A stretch of DNA of 64,000 bases from Caulobacteraceae bacterium. Lineage in GTDB: Bacteria; Pseudomonadota; Alphaproteobacteria; Caulobacterales; Caulobacteraceae. The number at the start of each line of letters is the position of its first letter. Within the stretch, counting starts at the first letter, position 1. A program made the translations under genes and the position numbers. The notes under the pieces were generated by a model, which saw only the letters and a program-made list of their open reading frames with translations, made no database searches and had not been told where the DNA came from. Positions 39,894 through 50,661 of this stretch are shown piece after piece. Location of the stretch: the NCBI GenBank assembly GCA_025450315.1, contig JANWHQ010000091.1, forward strand, positions 1 through 64,000. The letters are read 5' to 3'.

Positions 39894-40886
39894 TTGGTCG
39901 CCATCGTCGTCGCGCCATCCGACGATCAGCACGCCTTGACCGTCGCGTGGGAAATCAGGCGATGCGGCGGCGACGCCGTCCTTCTCGACATGCGCGACTT
40001 TCCCCTGTCCTGGGCGCTGACCTTCAGCGCCGGCGGATGCGGGCCTCCGAGCTACAGCCTCGGCTTGGCGGACGGCCGCCTGATCACCGACAGCGAAATC
40101 ACCGGACTTTGGTGGCGCCGCAGCGGCAAGTTCACCCTGCCCGAAGAGGTCGCGTTCGAAGAACATCGGCGGATCTGCCGCAACGACTGCGCGTCGCTCT
40201 TCGAAGGCTGGATCTATTCGCTGGGCCAGCGTGTCATCAATCCGTTCACGGACGAACTCGCGGCGAGGCGCAAGACCTTCCAGCTGGCCAAGGCCTCGGG
40301 CTGCGGTTTCAACATCCTGGACACCATCGTCTCGAACTCGCCGGCGGCCGTGGAGGCCTTCGTCGGCGATCGCCCGGACGCCTTCGTCTACAAGTCGCTG
40401 ACCTCCACCACCAAGCTCGGCGTCGAAACGAGGGTGCTGGACGAGGCCGCGGCGGCCAATCTCGAGCGGCTGCGCTTTTCGCCCTGCATTTTCCAGAACC
40501 GGGTGGTCGGCGGCGTGGATGTGCGCGCCACGGTCGTCGACGGCCAAGTGTTCGCCGCCGAGGTTCGCGCCGGCCACCCGGAGGCTGAGGTCGACTGGCG
40601 CCTGGATCCGGCCGTGGAAGTGCGGCCCCACGACCTGCCGCAGGAGATCGAGCGATCGATCCGCATGCTGCAGGCCGAGCTCGGCCTTCGTTACGGGGCC
40701 TACGACCTGAGGATCGACGACGCTGGAACGTACTGGTTCTTCGAGGTCAATTCCGGCGGCCAGTATCTCTTCGTCGAGATCGGCGCGGGGCTGCAGATCA
40801 GCCGGGAAATCGCCAGGTCTCTGTTGGCGCCGTCGCCGGACCTGCCAGGCGCCCTCGCGACGCTGCGGTCGATGGCGCCGGCCTGA
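39894..40886 (+). CDS. ATP-grasp RiPP maturase, MvdC/MvdD-like graspetide synthetase (TTG start)
   Basis: GLWWRRSGKFTLPEE, VINPFTDELAARRKTFQLAKASGCGFNILDTIVSN, CIFQNRVVGGVDVRATVVDGQVFAAEVRAG, LRYGAYDLRIDDAGTYWFFEVNSGGQYLFVE; RBS ggaggggg. Confidence 0.9.
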   Translation: MVAIVVAPSDDQHALTVAWEIRRCGGDAVLLDMRDFPLSWALTFSAGGCGPPSYSLGLADGRLITDSEITGLWWRRSGKFTLPEEVAFEEHRRICRNDCASLFEGWIYSLGQRVINPFTDELAARRKTFQLAKASGCGFNILDTIVSNSPAAVEAFVGDRPDAFVYKSLTSTTKLGVETRVLDEAAAANLERLRFSPCIFQNRVVGGVDVRATVVDGQVFAAEVRAGHPEAEVDWRLDPAVEVRPHDLPQEIERSIRMLQAELGLRYGAYDLRIDDAGTYWFFEVNSGGQYLFVEIGAGLQISREIARSLLAPSPDLPGALATLRSMAPA

Positions 40887-40898
40887 GGCCGGACCGCG

Positions 40899-41690
40899 TC
40901 AGTGGTTGTCGTCGACGTGGTCGTGGCCGCCGATGCGATCGGGACGCCAGTAGCCCTCGGCGAAGATGTTGGCCTTGGGAAAGCCGCGGGCGACGAGGCT
41001 CTGGCGCTGGGCGCGCACGGTCGAGGTTTCGCCCAGCAGGTAGATGTGCCCGGCGCCCGGCGGCGGCTGGAAGCTGGCGATCGCCTCGATCAGGCGCGGG
41101 CTGGACGGCTGGGCGCGGGCGCCGTTCCGGGACAGCCACTCGATCTGAAGGTCCGCCTCGGTCGCTGCCGTCTGGCGGTCGGCGTCGGACTGGATCTCGA
41201 TGATCGCGCGGGCCTTGGCGTCCCTGGGCAGGGTCTCGATCATGCCGAAGAAGCCGGGGATCGCGGTCTCGTCGCCGACGAACAGCCGCCAGTCGGCGCC
41301 GGGGTTCAGCACGTTGCGGCCGCGCGGTCCGAAGGCCAGCACCTCGTCGCCGGGCAGCGAGCCCAGCGCCCAGCGGGTCGCCGGGGTGGAGTCGCCGTGC
41401 ATGACCACGTCGATGGCGATCAGGCGCCGGGCGGGATCGTAGCTGCGGACGGTGTAATGGCGTCGGCCGAGCGCGCCTTCGGTGTCGGGCAGCATCAGCA
41501 CCACGTCCTGGCCGCCCTTGGGCTCGAAGCCCTCCAGATCGTCGGCCGTGAGGGTGACGCGCCGCATGCGTGGGGTGAGCTCGGAGGTCCGGGTCACCTC
41601 GAGCCGCCATTCCTTCAAGCCGCGGCGGCGCATCAGTTCGCGGATGTCCATCGCGGGCGCCGGGGCGGGGGTCTGGGTCTGGATCGACAT
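40899..41690 (-). CDS. Siderophore-interacting protein / NADPH-dependent ferric-chelate reductase (YqjH/ViuB family)
   Basis: LTPRMRRVTLTADDLEGFEPKGGQDVVLMLPD, RRHYTVRSYDPARRLIAIDVVMHGD, GDETAIPGFFGMIETLP. Confidence 0.93.
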   Translation of the reverse strand: MSIQTQTPAPAPAMDIRELMRRRGLKEWRLEVTRTSELTPRMRRVTLTADDLEGFEPKGGQDVVLMLPDTEGALGRRHYTVRSYDPARRLIAIDVVMHGDSTPATRWALGSLPGDEVLAFGPRGRNVLNPGADWRLFVGDETAIPGFFGMIETLPRDAKARAIIEIQSDADRQTAATEADLQIEWLSRNGARAQPSSPRLIEAIASFQPPPGAGHIYLLGETSTVRAQRQSLVARGFPKANIFAEGYWRPDRIGGHDHVDDNH

Positions 41691-41716
41691 TGGGGGTCCT
41701 TGCTGCACGCGTTCTA

Positions 41717-42271
41717 TCACGCCTGCTCGATCGAGAGAGCCGCCGCATCGAGCGCCTCGGCCAGGCGCTGGGCTCGCGTCTCTTCGAGCGGGCCCTGCTC
41801 GAGCTTCAGCCGGATGGCGGTGCGCAGGTTCTCCAGAGCCCGCACCACGCTGGGCGAGACCCCGCCGGCGCTGCGCTCGCGCACCCTCGCCATGCGCTCG
41901 AACAGGCCGTCGACCGAGGCCCGATGCGCCTTCAGCTGTTCCTCGCCCTCGGCCAGCATCTTGTAGAGCTTGCGACCGCCCTCGCTTTCCTGGGCGGCGA
42001 TCAGGCCGGTCTCTTCCAGCAGGGTCAGGGTGGGGTAGATGACGCCGGGGCTGGGGCTGTAGGCGCCGCCGACCCGGTCTTCGATCTCCTTTATGATCTC
42101 GTAGCCGTGGCGCGGCCGCTCGGCGATCAGGGCCAGCACCACCCAGCGCAGGTCGCCGTGGTCGAACACCCGTCCGCCGCCGCGGCCGCCGGGGCTATGC
42201 CGACCGCGCATGTGCTCGCCGTGTCCGAAATGTCCGAAATGGCCGCCTCGGCCAAATCCGTGTCCTCTCAT
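41717..42271 (-). CDS. PadR family regulator with His/Gly-rich N-terminus (YqjI-like)
   Basis: MRGHGFGRGGHFGHFGHGEHMRGRH extension; LRWVVLALIAERPRHGYEIIKEIEDRVGGAYSPSPGVIYPTLTLLEETGLI. Confidence 0.92.
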   Translation of the reverse strand: MRGHGFGRGGHFGHFGHGEHMRGRHSPGGRGGGRVFDHGDLRWVVLALIAERPRHGYEIIKEIEDRVGGAYSPSPGVIYPTLTLLEETGLIAAQESEGGRKLYKMLAEGEEQLKAHRASVDGLFERMARVRERSAGGVSPSVVRALENLRTAIRLKLEQGPLEETRAQRLAEALDAAALSIEQA

Positions 42272-42295
42272 ATGAAATGCTCCTCAAGCCATATT

Positions 42296-42326
42296 TTCGA
42301 TATGTCGAATGGTCAGATATATCTGA
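42296..42326. promoter_or_regulatory. Palindromic operator candidates for the PadR regulator
   Basis: TTCGA-tatg-TCGAA (42296-42309) and perfect palindrome TCAGATATATCTGA (42313-42326). Confidence 0.55.
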
Positions 42327-42368
42327 AACAGGTCGAATGCAAGTCCCGGCCGCTGATAGAGTGCAGCC

Positions 42369-43367
42369 ATGACCTCCGAGCCCTCAGGCGCCGACGAGTT
42401 CGAGACCATCGCCCGCCTGCTGCGGCCGCTGGCCCGCGCGCCCGAGGCGCTGGGCCTGGCCGACGACGCCGCCGCGATCCCGTCGCGGCCCGGCCAGGAT
42501 CTGATCGTCTCCAAGGACGCCATGGTGGCGGGGGTGCATTTCCTGGCCGGCGACCCGTTGGACCTGGTCGCCCGCAAGCTGCTGAGGACCAATCTCTCCG
42601 ATCTGGCGGCGAAGGCGGCCGAGCCTTATGGCTATTTCCTCGCCGTCGCCTGGCCGCAGGGGACGGGCTGGGCCGAGCGCGAGCGCTTCGCGGCGGGGCT
42701 GGCCGAGGACCAGGGGCGCTTCGGCCTGACCCTGCTGGGCGGCGACACCGTCTCGACCCCCGGGCCCCTGACCCTGTCGGCGACCATCCTGGGCTGGACC
42801 GATTCCGGCGCCATGATCCGGCGCTCGGCGGCCCGGCCGGGGGACCGGGTGCTGGTTTCGGGGACCATCGGCGACGGCTGGCTGGGTCTCAAGGCGGCCC
42901 GGGGCGAGCTTGGCGGGATCATCCCGCGTGAGGCCGCTGAGTGGCTGGCGGGGCGCTATCGCCTGCCCGAGCCCCGGCTCGAGCTGCGGGAGGTCCTGCG
43001 CGCCCGCGCCAGCGCGGCGGCGGACGTGTCGGACGGCCTGATCGCCGATGCCGGTCACATCGCCCGGGCCTCAGGCGTGCGGCTGCGGCTGGACCTGGGG
43101 CGCCTGCCGGTCTCCGAGCCGGCGTCGCGCTGGCTGGACCGTCAGCCGGACCGCGGCCCGGCGCTGGGCGCGCTGGCGGCCGGCGGGGACGACTACGAGA
43201 TCGTGCTGACCGCGGCGCCCGCCCACGCGCGGCCGCTGATCGCGGAGGCGGAAGCCGCGGGCGTCGCCCTCACCGAGATCGGCGAGGCGGTGGACGGGGA
43301 GGGGACGGCCATCCTCTTCGAAGGCCGCGAGCTGGCGCTCGGTCGGACCGGTTGGCGGCATTCCTGA
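42369..43367 (+). CDS. thiL: Thiamine-phosphate kinase
   Basis: LADDAAAIPSRPGQDLIVSKDAMVAGVHF, LLRTNLSDLAAKAAEP, DVSDGLIADAGHIA. Confidence 0.95.
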   Translation: MTSEPSGADEFETIARLLRPLARAPEALGLADDAAAIPSRPGQDLIVSKDAMVAGVHFLAGDPLDLVARKLLRTNLSDLAAKAAEPYGYFLAVAWPQGTGWAERERFAAGLAEDQGRFGLTLLGGDTVSTPGPLTLSATILGWTDSGAMIRRSAARPGDRVLVSGTIGDGWLGLKAARGELGGIIPREAAEWLAGRYRLPEPRLELREVLRARASAAADVSDGLIADAGHIARASGVRLRLDLGRLPVSEPASRWLDRQPDRGPALGALAAGGDDYEIVLTAAPAHARPLIAEAEAAGVALTEIGEAVDGEGTAILFEGRELALGRTGWRHS

Positions 43368-43417
43368 GGGGACGTTTGGTCAACCCGCCGTTCACCAAAG
43401 CGGCGGAAGGTCAGGCC

Positions 43418-43858
43418 ATGCGCCGCTTCGCCCTCGGTCTCCTCGCGGCCCTCAGCCTCGCCGCTCCGGCGTTGGCGGGGGAGGGCGCGCCGTCGGCGGC
43501 CTCCCGCAACCCGACGGTCCTGATGTCGCCCCTGGCTTTGCCGGTGGTGGTCGACGGCCAGGTGGTGAACTATGTGTTCGTGACCTTGCGCCTGGGGCTC
43601 TCGGCCCAGGCCGACGCCTCCAAGATGCGCGCCATGGAGCCCTATTTCCGCGACGCCCTCGTGCGCGCCGGGCACCGGAGCCCATTCGTCCGGCCTGACA
43701 ACTACGCGGCGCTGGACGACAACAAGCTCAAGGCGACGCTGTTGCGTGACGCGGCGGCCCTGGTCGGGCCTGGGATCGTGCTCTCGGTTCAGATCGTCCG
43801 CGAACAGGCCCAGCACTATTCCGGCCTGCCCAAGCCGGCCGTTCCGCCCCGCCGCTAA
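43418..43858 (+). CDS. Hypothetical secreted protein (146 aa)
   Basis: Signal peptide MRRFALGLLAALSLAAPALAGEGAPS; VVDGQVVNYVFVTLRL. Confidence 0.75.
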   Translation: MRRFALGLLAALSLAAPALAGEGAPSAASRNPTVLMSPLALPVVVDGQVVNYVFVTLRLGLSAQADASKMRAMEPYFRDALVRAGHRSPFVRPDNYAALDDNKLKATLLRDAAALVGPGIVLSVQIVREQAQHYSGLPKPAVPPRR

Positions 43859-44014
43859 AATCGGCGGCCGGCCCCGGTTGCATCGGCGGGGCGCATTTGC
43901 CATTTTCCCGCGTCATTTTTTGGGCGCCGTCCGAACCGGGGGATTCGGTGGCGGCGGACGCCCACACTGGCCAGTCCAGTGGCCGTCGCGCTAGATCGAA
44001 GGGGCGCCTACACA

Positions 44015-46147
<2,133 letters not shown>

Positions 46148-46173
46148 CCGCTCCGGTCGTCTGAGAGACTGCG

Positions 46174-46200
46174 GAAGCCGCCCTTCGGGGCGGCTTCTTC
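46174..46200 (+). terminator. Rho-independent-like terminator after hppA
   Basis: GAAGCCGCCC-TTCG-GGGCGGCTTC then TTC. Confidence 0.65.
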
Positions 46201-46384
46201 GTCTGTGGCGGCCCCGGTGCATCCGAGGGAGCCGGCTATGTCGCCGTCCACAAGGGCTGTAGCGGGCGACGGCGACGGCGGCGAAGGGCAGGGTGGCGTT
46301 CAAGACCTGCGTCGAGGTCATCGGCAAGCTGGCCGGGCTCACCTGAGCGGCCAGCCGCTGGCCAACTCGCCGGGTCGCCGTGCT

Positions 46385-46801
46385 ATGAACCTCGGCTGGC
46401 GAGCGGGACAGGAGACGGGCGTGCCAAGGGTGCTTCTGGTGGGGCTGGTTCCCGAGACGGTGGACTTCACGGATCCGGCCCTGCCTCCGGGCATGACCGC
46501 CGAGAAGATCCACGCGGGCGTGGCCTTGGCCATGCAGCAGATGACGGACCGCGGCTGGCAGGGTGAGACCCTCATGTTCAGGCCGGAGACCGCCGCGGAG
46601 GAGCTCCGGTCACAGCTGGCCGGCCAGGATTACGACTGCATCGTCATCGGCGCCGGCGTGCGCTTGCCGCCCCGGAACCTGTCGTTGCTGGAAACGGTGA
46701 TCAACGCCATCGCATCGGCCGCGCCAGGAACGCCGATCGCCTTCAACACCGTGCCCCACGACAGCGCCGACGCGGCCGGACGGTGGCTGGCGCCAGAGTG
46801 A
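46385..46801 (+). CDS. Hypothetical protein (138 aa)
   Basis: Start MNLGWRAGQETGVPRVLLVGLVPETVDF...; GQDYDCIVIGAGVRLPPRNLSLLETVINAI. Confidence 0.65.
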   Translation: MNLGWRAGQETGVPRVLLVGLVPETVDFTDPALPPGMTAEKIHAGVALAMQQMTDRGWQGETLMFRPETAAEELRSQLAGQDYDCIVIGAGVRLPPRNLSLLETVINAIASAAPGTPIAFNTVPHDSADAAGRWLAPE

Positions 46802-46844
46802 CGCAAAGGCGGTGCGGCTGTGGGCGCTTGACTCCCCTCCACAG

Positions 46845-46859
46845 GAACATTTAGAGAAC
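46845..46859. promoter_or_regulatory. Putative LexA (SOS) box upstream of ssb
   Basis: GAAC-ATTTAGA-GAAC = GTTC-N7-GTTC on minus strand. Confidence 0.65.
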
Positions 46860-46941
46860 ACGTTGAAGCGGCAACGAGGGCCGTCTACGCTTGCATCGGC
46901 GGCCGAAGGCCGGATCTACGGAAGCGAAAGCGAGAATTGCG

Positions 46942-47409
46942 ATGGCGGGCAGCGTCAACAAGGTCATCCTGGTGGGCAACCTCGGGGCGGATCCGGAGAT
47001 CCGCACGCTGAACTCCGGCGACCGGGTGGCCAACCTGCGCGTCGCCACCTCCGAGACCTGGCGCGACAAGAGCTCCGGCGAGCGCAAGGAAAAGACCGAG
47101 TGGCACCGGGTGGTCATCTTCAACGACAACCTGGTCAAGGTGGCCGAGAGCTATCTGAAGAAGGGCTCCAAGGTCTACATCGAGGGCTCGATCCAGACCC
47201 GCAAGTGGACCGACCAGTCGGGCCAGGAGAAGTTCTCCACCGAGGTGGTGCTGCAGAAGTTCCGCGGCGAGTTGACCATGCTGGACGGCCGCGGTGAAGG
47301 CGGCGGGGCGGGGGACGATTATGCCGCCGGCGGCGGCTTCCAGCGCGCCCAGCCGTCAGGTCCGCGCGAGAGCTTCAGCGCCGACCTGGACGACGAAATC
47401 CCGTTCTAG
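46942..47409 (+). CDS. ssb: Single-stranded DNA-binding protein
   Basis: [37 protein letters not shown]...; C-terminal DDEIPF. Confidence 0.97.
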   Translation: MAGSVNKVILVGNLGADPEIRTLNSGDRVANLRVATSETWRDKSSGERKEKTEWHRVVIFNDNLVKVAESYLKKGSKVYIEGSIQTRKWTDQSGQEKFSTEVVLQKFRGELTMLDGRGEGGGAGDDYAAGGGFQRAQPSGPRESFSADLDDEIPF

Positions 47410-47663
47410 CCCAGCGCGATCGGCCCTCTGTGCTGGGCCTAGCAAGTGATCCGACCGCTGAGTGCGGACAGGATTCGATATCCCAATAGAAAAGCCGTCA
47501 CCGGTTCAAGCTTATCCAGGATCGTTCGGCCTCCCGCGCCTTGGTAAGCGCTGCTGTTGATTTCGCGGCGCCCGTTCAAGTCTGTCCATTCGGAACCCCG
47601 CTCCCTTCGGCGTTGTTTTGTTAGGACTGCCGCGTGGGGCAGTCCTTGCAGAAAGGACGCGAG

Positions 47664-48110
47664 ATGAGACGCACGAACATCGCCCTGGCCGCTGCGAGCG
47701 CATTGCTCATCGGCGGCGGATCCGTCGCTTTCGCCCAGGCCGCCGGCGCCGGCGCCGCGGGCTCGGCCGGCGCCGCGGGAGCGGGGGCCACAGCCTCGGG
47801 CGGCGCTTCGACCAGCGTGACGCCGCCGGCGGCGGGCGCGGCGGGCTCGGTGGGGGCGGGCGTCGATCCGGGCGGGGTTGGCTCGGCCCAGCCGTCGACC
47901 GCCCCGCCGTCGCTGACCACGCCGGCGCCGAGCGCGAACCCCGACACCTCGAGCACCTCGAGCACGGGCTACAACGTCACGCCGTCGAAGAAGAAAAAGA
48001 AGAAGAGCTCTTCGTCGACCTCCGGCCTCACCCCGACCCCGCCCTCGACCACCGCTCTGACCACCGGCGCGTCAAACGCGGCCGGGCCGGCCGTGGGTGC
48101 GCCTCGGTAG
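47664..48110 (+). CDS. Secreted Ala/Gly/Ser/Thr-rich low-complexity protein with poly-Lys/Ser tract
   Basis: Signal peptide MRRTNIALAAASALLIGGGSVAFAQ; KKKKKKSSSSTS. Confidence 0.6.
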   Translation: MRRTNIALAAASALLIGGGSVAFAQAAGAGAAGSAGAAGAGATASGGASTSVTPPAAGAAGSVGAGVDPGGVGSAQPSTAPPSLTTPAPSANPDTSSTSSTGYNVTPSKKKKKKSSSSTSGLTPTPPSTTALTTGASNAAGPAVGAPR

Positions 48111-48214
48111 TCGCCGATCCCCGACCCTCGAGCGCGGCGCGGCTGTCACCGGCGGCGCCGCGCCCGGGGCGTTCCTGATTGCCGGCGGACCAGAGGCCGG
48201 GTTAGCTCGGCCGC

Positions 48215-49111
48215 ATGGCCCGCAGCTCCGATTCGCCGCTCACCCTCCTGGAGTGGGCGGCGATCTGGATGGTGGTGGTCGTCTGGGGCGTGAACAACGC
48301 CGCGGGCAAGCTGGCGACGGCGGCCCTGCCGCCTCTGTTCGTGGGCGGCGTGCGCTTCCTGGTGGCGCTGGTGCTGCTGATCCCCTGGATCAAGCCGCCA
48401 TTCCCGCCCTGGAAGGGCTTCCTGCCGGTGGTCCTGATCATGGGACCGATCCACTTCGGGCTGGTCTACACGGGCTTCCACCTGGCCCATAACCTCAGCC
48501 TGTTCAGCGTCTCGCTGCAGCTGTGGATTCCGCTGGCGGCGCTGTTCTCCTGGCTGCTCCTGGGCGAGGTCGCTCCGCCCTCGGCCCTGCTGGGCATGGG
48601 CCTGGCCTTCGCCGGCGTCGCCTTCATGACCCTGGATCCGCGCGCGGCCGCCGATGTCCAGGCCGTGGCGGTCGGGCTGATCGCCAGCTGCTTCTGGGCC
48701 CTGGGTACGGTCCTGGTGCGCCGCCTGCAGCCGACGCCCGCGCTGAAGGTGCAGGGTTGCTGCTCGCTGGTCGCCGCGCCGGTGCTGCTGGCAGCGGCCT
48801 TCGCCACCGAACCGCATCTGATGCATCAGGCCCGCGCCGCCAGCGCCCTGGTCTGGGCGAGCCTGGTCTACGCCGGGGCGATTTCCTCGGTGATGGCGAC
48901 GGTGGCGCTGTTCTGGCTGGTCCAGCGGCGCGAGGCTGGACGCTTCGCGCCCTATCTGCTCACCACGCCCCTGGTCAGCTCGGCGCTGGGCGTCAGCTTC
49001 TTCGGCGACGTGATCACCTGGCGGCTGGTGGCCGGTGCGGCCGCGACCCTGGGCGGCGTGGCGGTGGTGGCGCTGGCGGAGCGGCGAGCGGTCGCACCGG
49101 CGCAGGTCTAG
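48215..49111 (+). CDS. EamA/DMT family transporter
   Basis: 10-TM DMT layout; WGVNNAAGKLATAALPPLFVGGVRFLVALVLL. Confidence 0.9.
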   Translation: MARSSDSPLTLLEWAAIWMVVVVWGVNNAAGKLATAALPPLFVGGVRFLVALVLLIPWIKPPFPPWKGFLPVVLIMGPIHFGLVYTGFHLAHNLSLFSVSLQLWIPLAALFSWLLLGEVAPPSALLGMGLAFAGVAFMTLDPRAAADVQAVAVGLIASCFWALGTVLVRRLQPTPALKVQGCCSLVAAPVLLAAAFATEPHLMHQARAASALVWASLVYAGAISSVMATVALFWLVQRREAGRFAPYLLTTPLVSSALGVSFFGDVITWRLVAGAAATLGGVAVVALAERRAVAPAQV

Positions 49112-49192
49112 GCGCGCGCCGTCCGATCCGGCAATGTCCGCGCTGCCGGCTTAGCGTTCATCCATCTTCCGCGGCAGAGGGGGCGATACGGG

Positions 49193-50332
49193 GTGGCCGC
49201 TCTTCTGGACACGACGTCCGAGCCGGCGCTGGCGCCCGACGGCGGCCAGCTCGCGACTCTGGTCGAAACCATCGAGAAGCTGTCGGCCGCGCGCACGGCC
49301 GGGGACGTCGCCGCGGTGGTGCTGTCGGTGGCGCGCGGCATCTGCGGGGCCGACGGGGTGACCGTCGTCCTGCGCGACGGCGATCAATGCGTCTATCTCG
49401 ACGAAGACGCCATCGGGCCCCTGTGGAAGGGCCGCCGCTTCCCGGTGGACCACTGCATCTCGGGCTGGGCGATGTTGAACCGCCAGATGGCGGTGGTGCC
49501 CGACGTCTACGCCGACGACCGTATTCCCCACGACGCCTATCGCCCAACGTTCGTGCGCAGCCTGGTGATGACGCCGGTGCGGCCCGAGGAGCCCATCGCC
49601 GCCATAGGCGCCTACTGGGCCGAGATCCGCGAGTTCGCGCCGGCCGAGCTCGCCCAGCTGCAGATCATCGCCCGCGCCACGGCCACGGCGCTGGAGAACG
49701 TTCGCCTGATCGATTCCCTTCAGGACGCCCTGGCCCAGCGCGACGGCCTGATCCGCGAGCTGGATCATCGGGTGAAGAACAACCTCGCCTCGGTGCGGGC
49801 CATCGCCCAGCAGACCCTGCGCACGGCTCCCTCGCCGGAGGGTTTCAACCAGGCCTTCTTAGGCCGGCTCATGGCCCTGTCGCGAGGCCACGAGATGATC
49901 GCCAGGTCGGCGGGGGCCGGAGTCCGGCTCGACGAGGCGATCCGGCAGGGTGCGGGCGACATCGAGGCCGGACGCCTGCACCTGCACGGGCCGGAGGTGC
50001 TGTTGGCCGCTGAGACGGCCGTCAACGTCCTGCTGGCGGTCCACGAACTGGCGGCCAACGCGATCGGCCACGGCGCGCTGTCGCGGCCCGAGGGGCGTGT
50101 CGAGGTCAACTGGCTGGTGGCCGGCGGGCGGCTGGAGTTGGAGTGGCGTGAACTCGGCGGACCGGGCGGACAGGTTCCGGAGCGGCCCGGCTTCGGCCTG
50201 CGCCTGCTGCAGACCGGCTTCCCCCGGTCGCTGGCCGGCGCAGCCAGCCTGCATCTGGGCGCTGACGGCATGAGCTACAGCGTCTTCGCACCCCTGTCCG
50301 CCGCGATCCGCGTCGGCGTTCCGATTGCCTAG
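49193..50332 (+). CDS. GAF-domain sensor histidine kinase, HWE/HisKA_2 type, soluble
   Basis: GAF N-terminus (DHCISGWAMLNRQMAVVPDVYADDRIP), RELDHRVKNNLASVRAIAQQTLR, VHELAANAIGHGAL. Confidence 0.88.
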   Translation: MAALLDTTSEPALAPDGGQLATLVETIEKLSAARTAGDVAAVVLSVARGICGADGVTVVLRDGDQCVYLDEDAIGPLWKGRRFPVDHCISGWAMLNRQMAVVPDVYADDRIPHDAYRPTFVRSLVMTPVRPEEPIAAIGAYWAEIREFAPAELAQLQIIARATATALENVRLIDSLQDALAQRDGLIRELDHRVKNNLASVRAIAQQTLRTAPSPEGFNQAFLGRLMALSRGHEMIARSAGAGVRLDEAIRQGAGDIEAGRLHLHGPEVLLAAETAVNVLLAVHELAANAIGHGALSRPEGRVEVNWLVAGGRLELEWRELGGPGGQVPERPGFGLRLLQTGFPRSLAGAASLHLGADGMSYSVFAPLSAAIRVGVPIA

Positions 50333-50460
50333 CGTCTAGGCGTAGCCAAGAGTTGGAAAAGTAAGTCGGTGTCATCGCCGCCGGGGCGCCCAGTCAAGGC
50401 GAGGTCGATTGCAACCTTCACCCTGGCAACCTTCGGCCGTATCAGCTGTTTGATCGGCAT

Positions 50461-50661
50461 ATGTCACAGGCCGACCATATCAGGCTTTATCGCAAACGGG
50501 CCGCCGAGATGGAGATGCTGGCCGCCGAAACCCAGTTTCCGCGGATCAGCCAATCGTACCTTCGCCTGGCCGAGGAATGGAACCTGCTGGCCGACAGCCT
50601 GGAGCGCCAGGCGCGGGCGTCGGGCCTCGAACCGCCCGCGCCCCGCGCGCAGGTCCGCTAG
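50461..50661 (+). CDS. Small hypothetical protein (66 aa)
   Basis: MSQADHIRLYRKRAAEMEMLAAETQFPRISQSYLRLAEEWNLLADSLERQ. Confidence 0.6.
   Translation: MSQADHIRLYRKRAAEMEMLAAETQFPRISQSYLRLAEEWNLLADSLERQARASGLEPPAPRAQVR

Noticed and set aside
39477-40631. 384-aa minus-strand ORF opposite the graspetide genes
   Set aside because: Shadow ORF; the plus-strand ATP-grasp has conserved motifs and both plus genes have ribosome-binding sites.
43860-44014. GC-rich hairpins in the hppA leader considered as a riboswitch
   Set aside because: No recognisable riboswitch consensus could be matched by eye; would need a covariance-model search.
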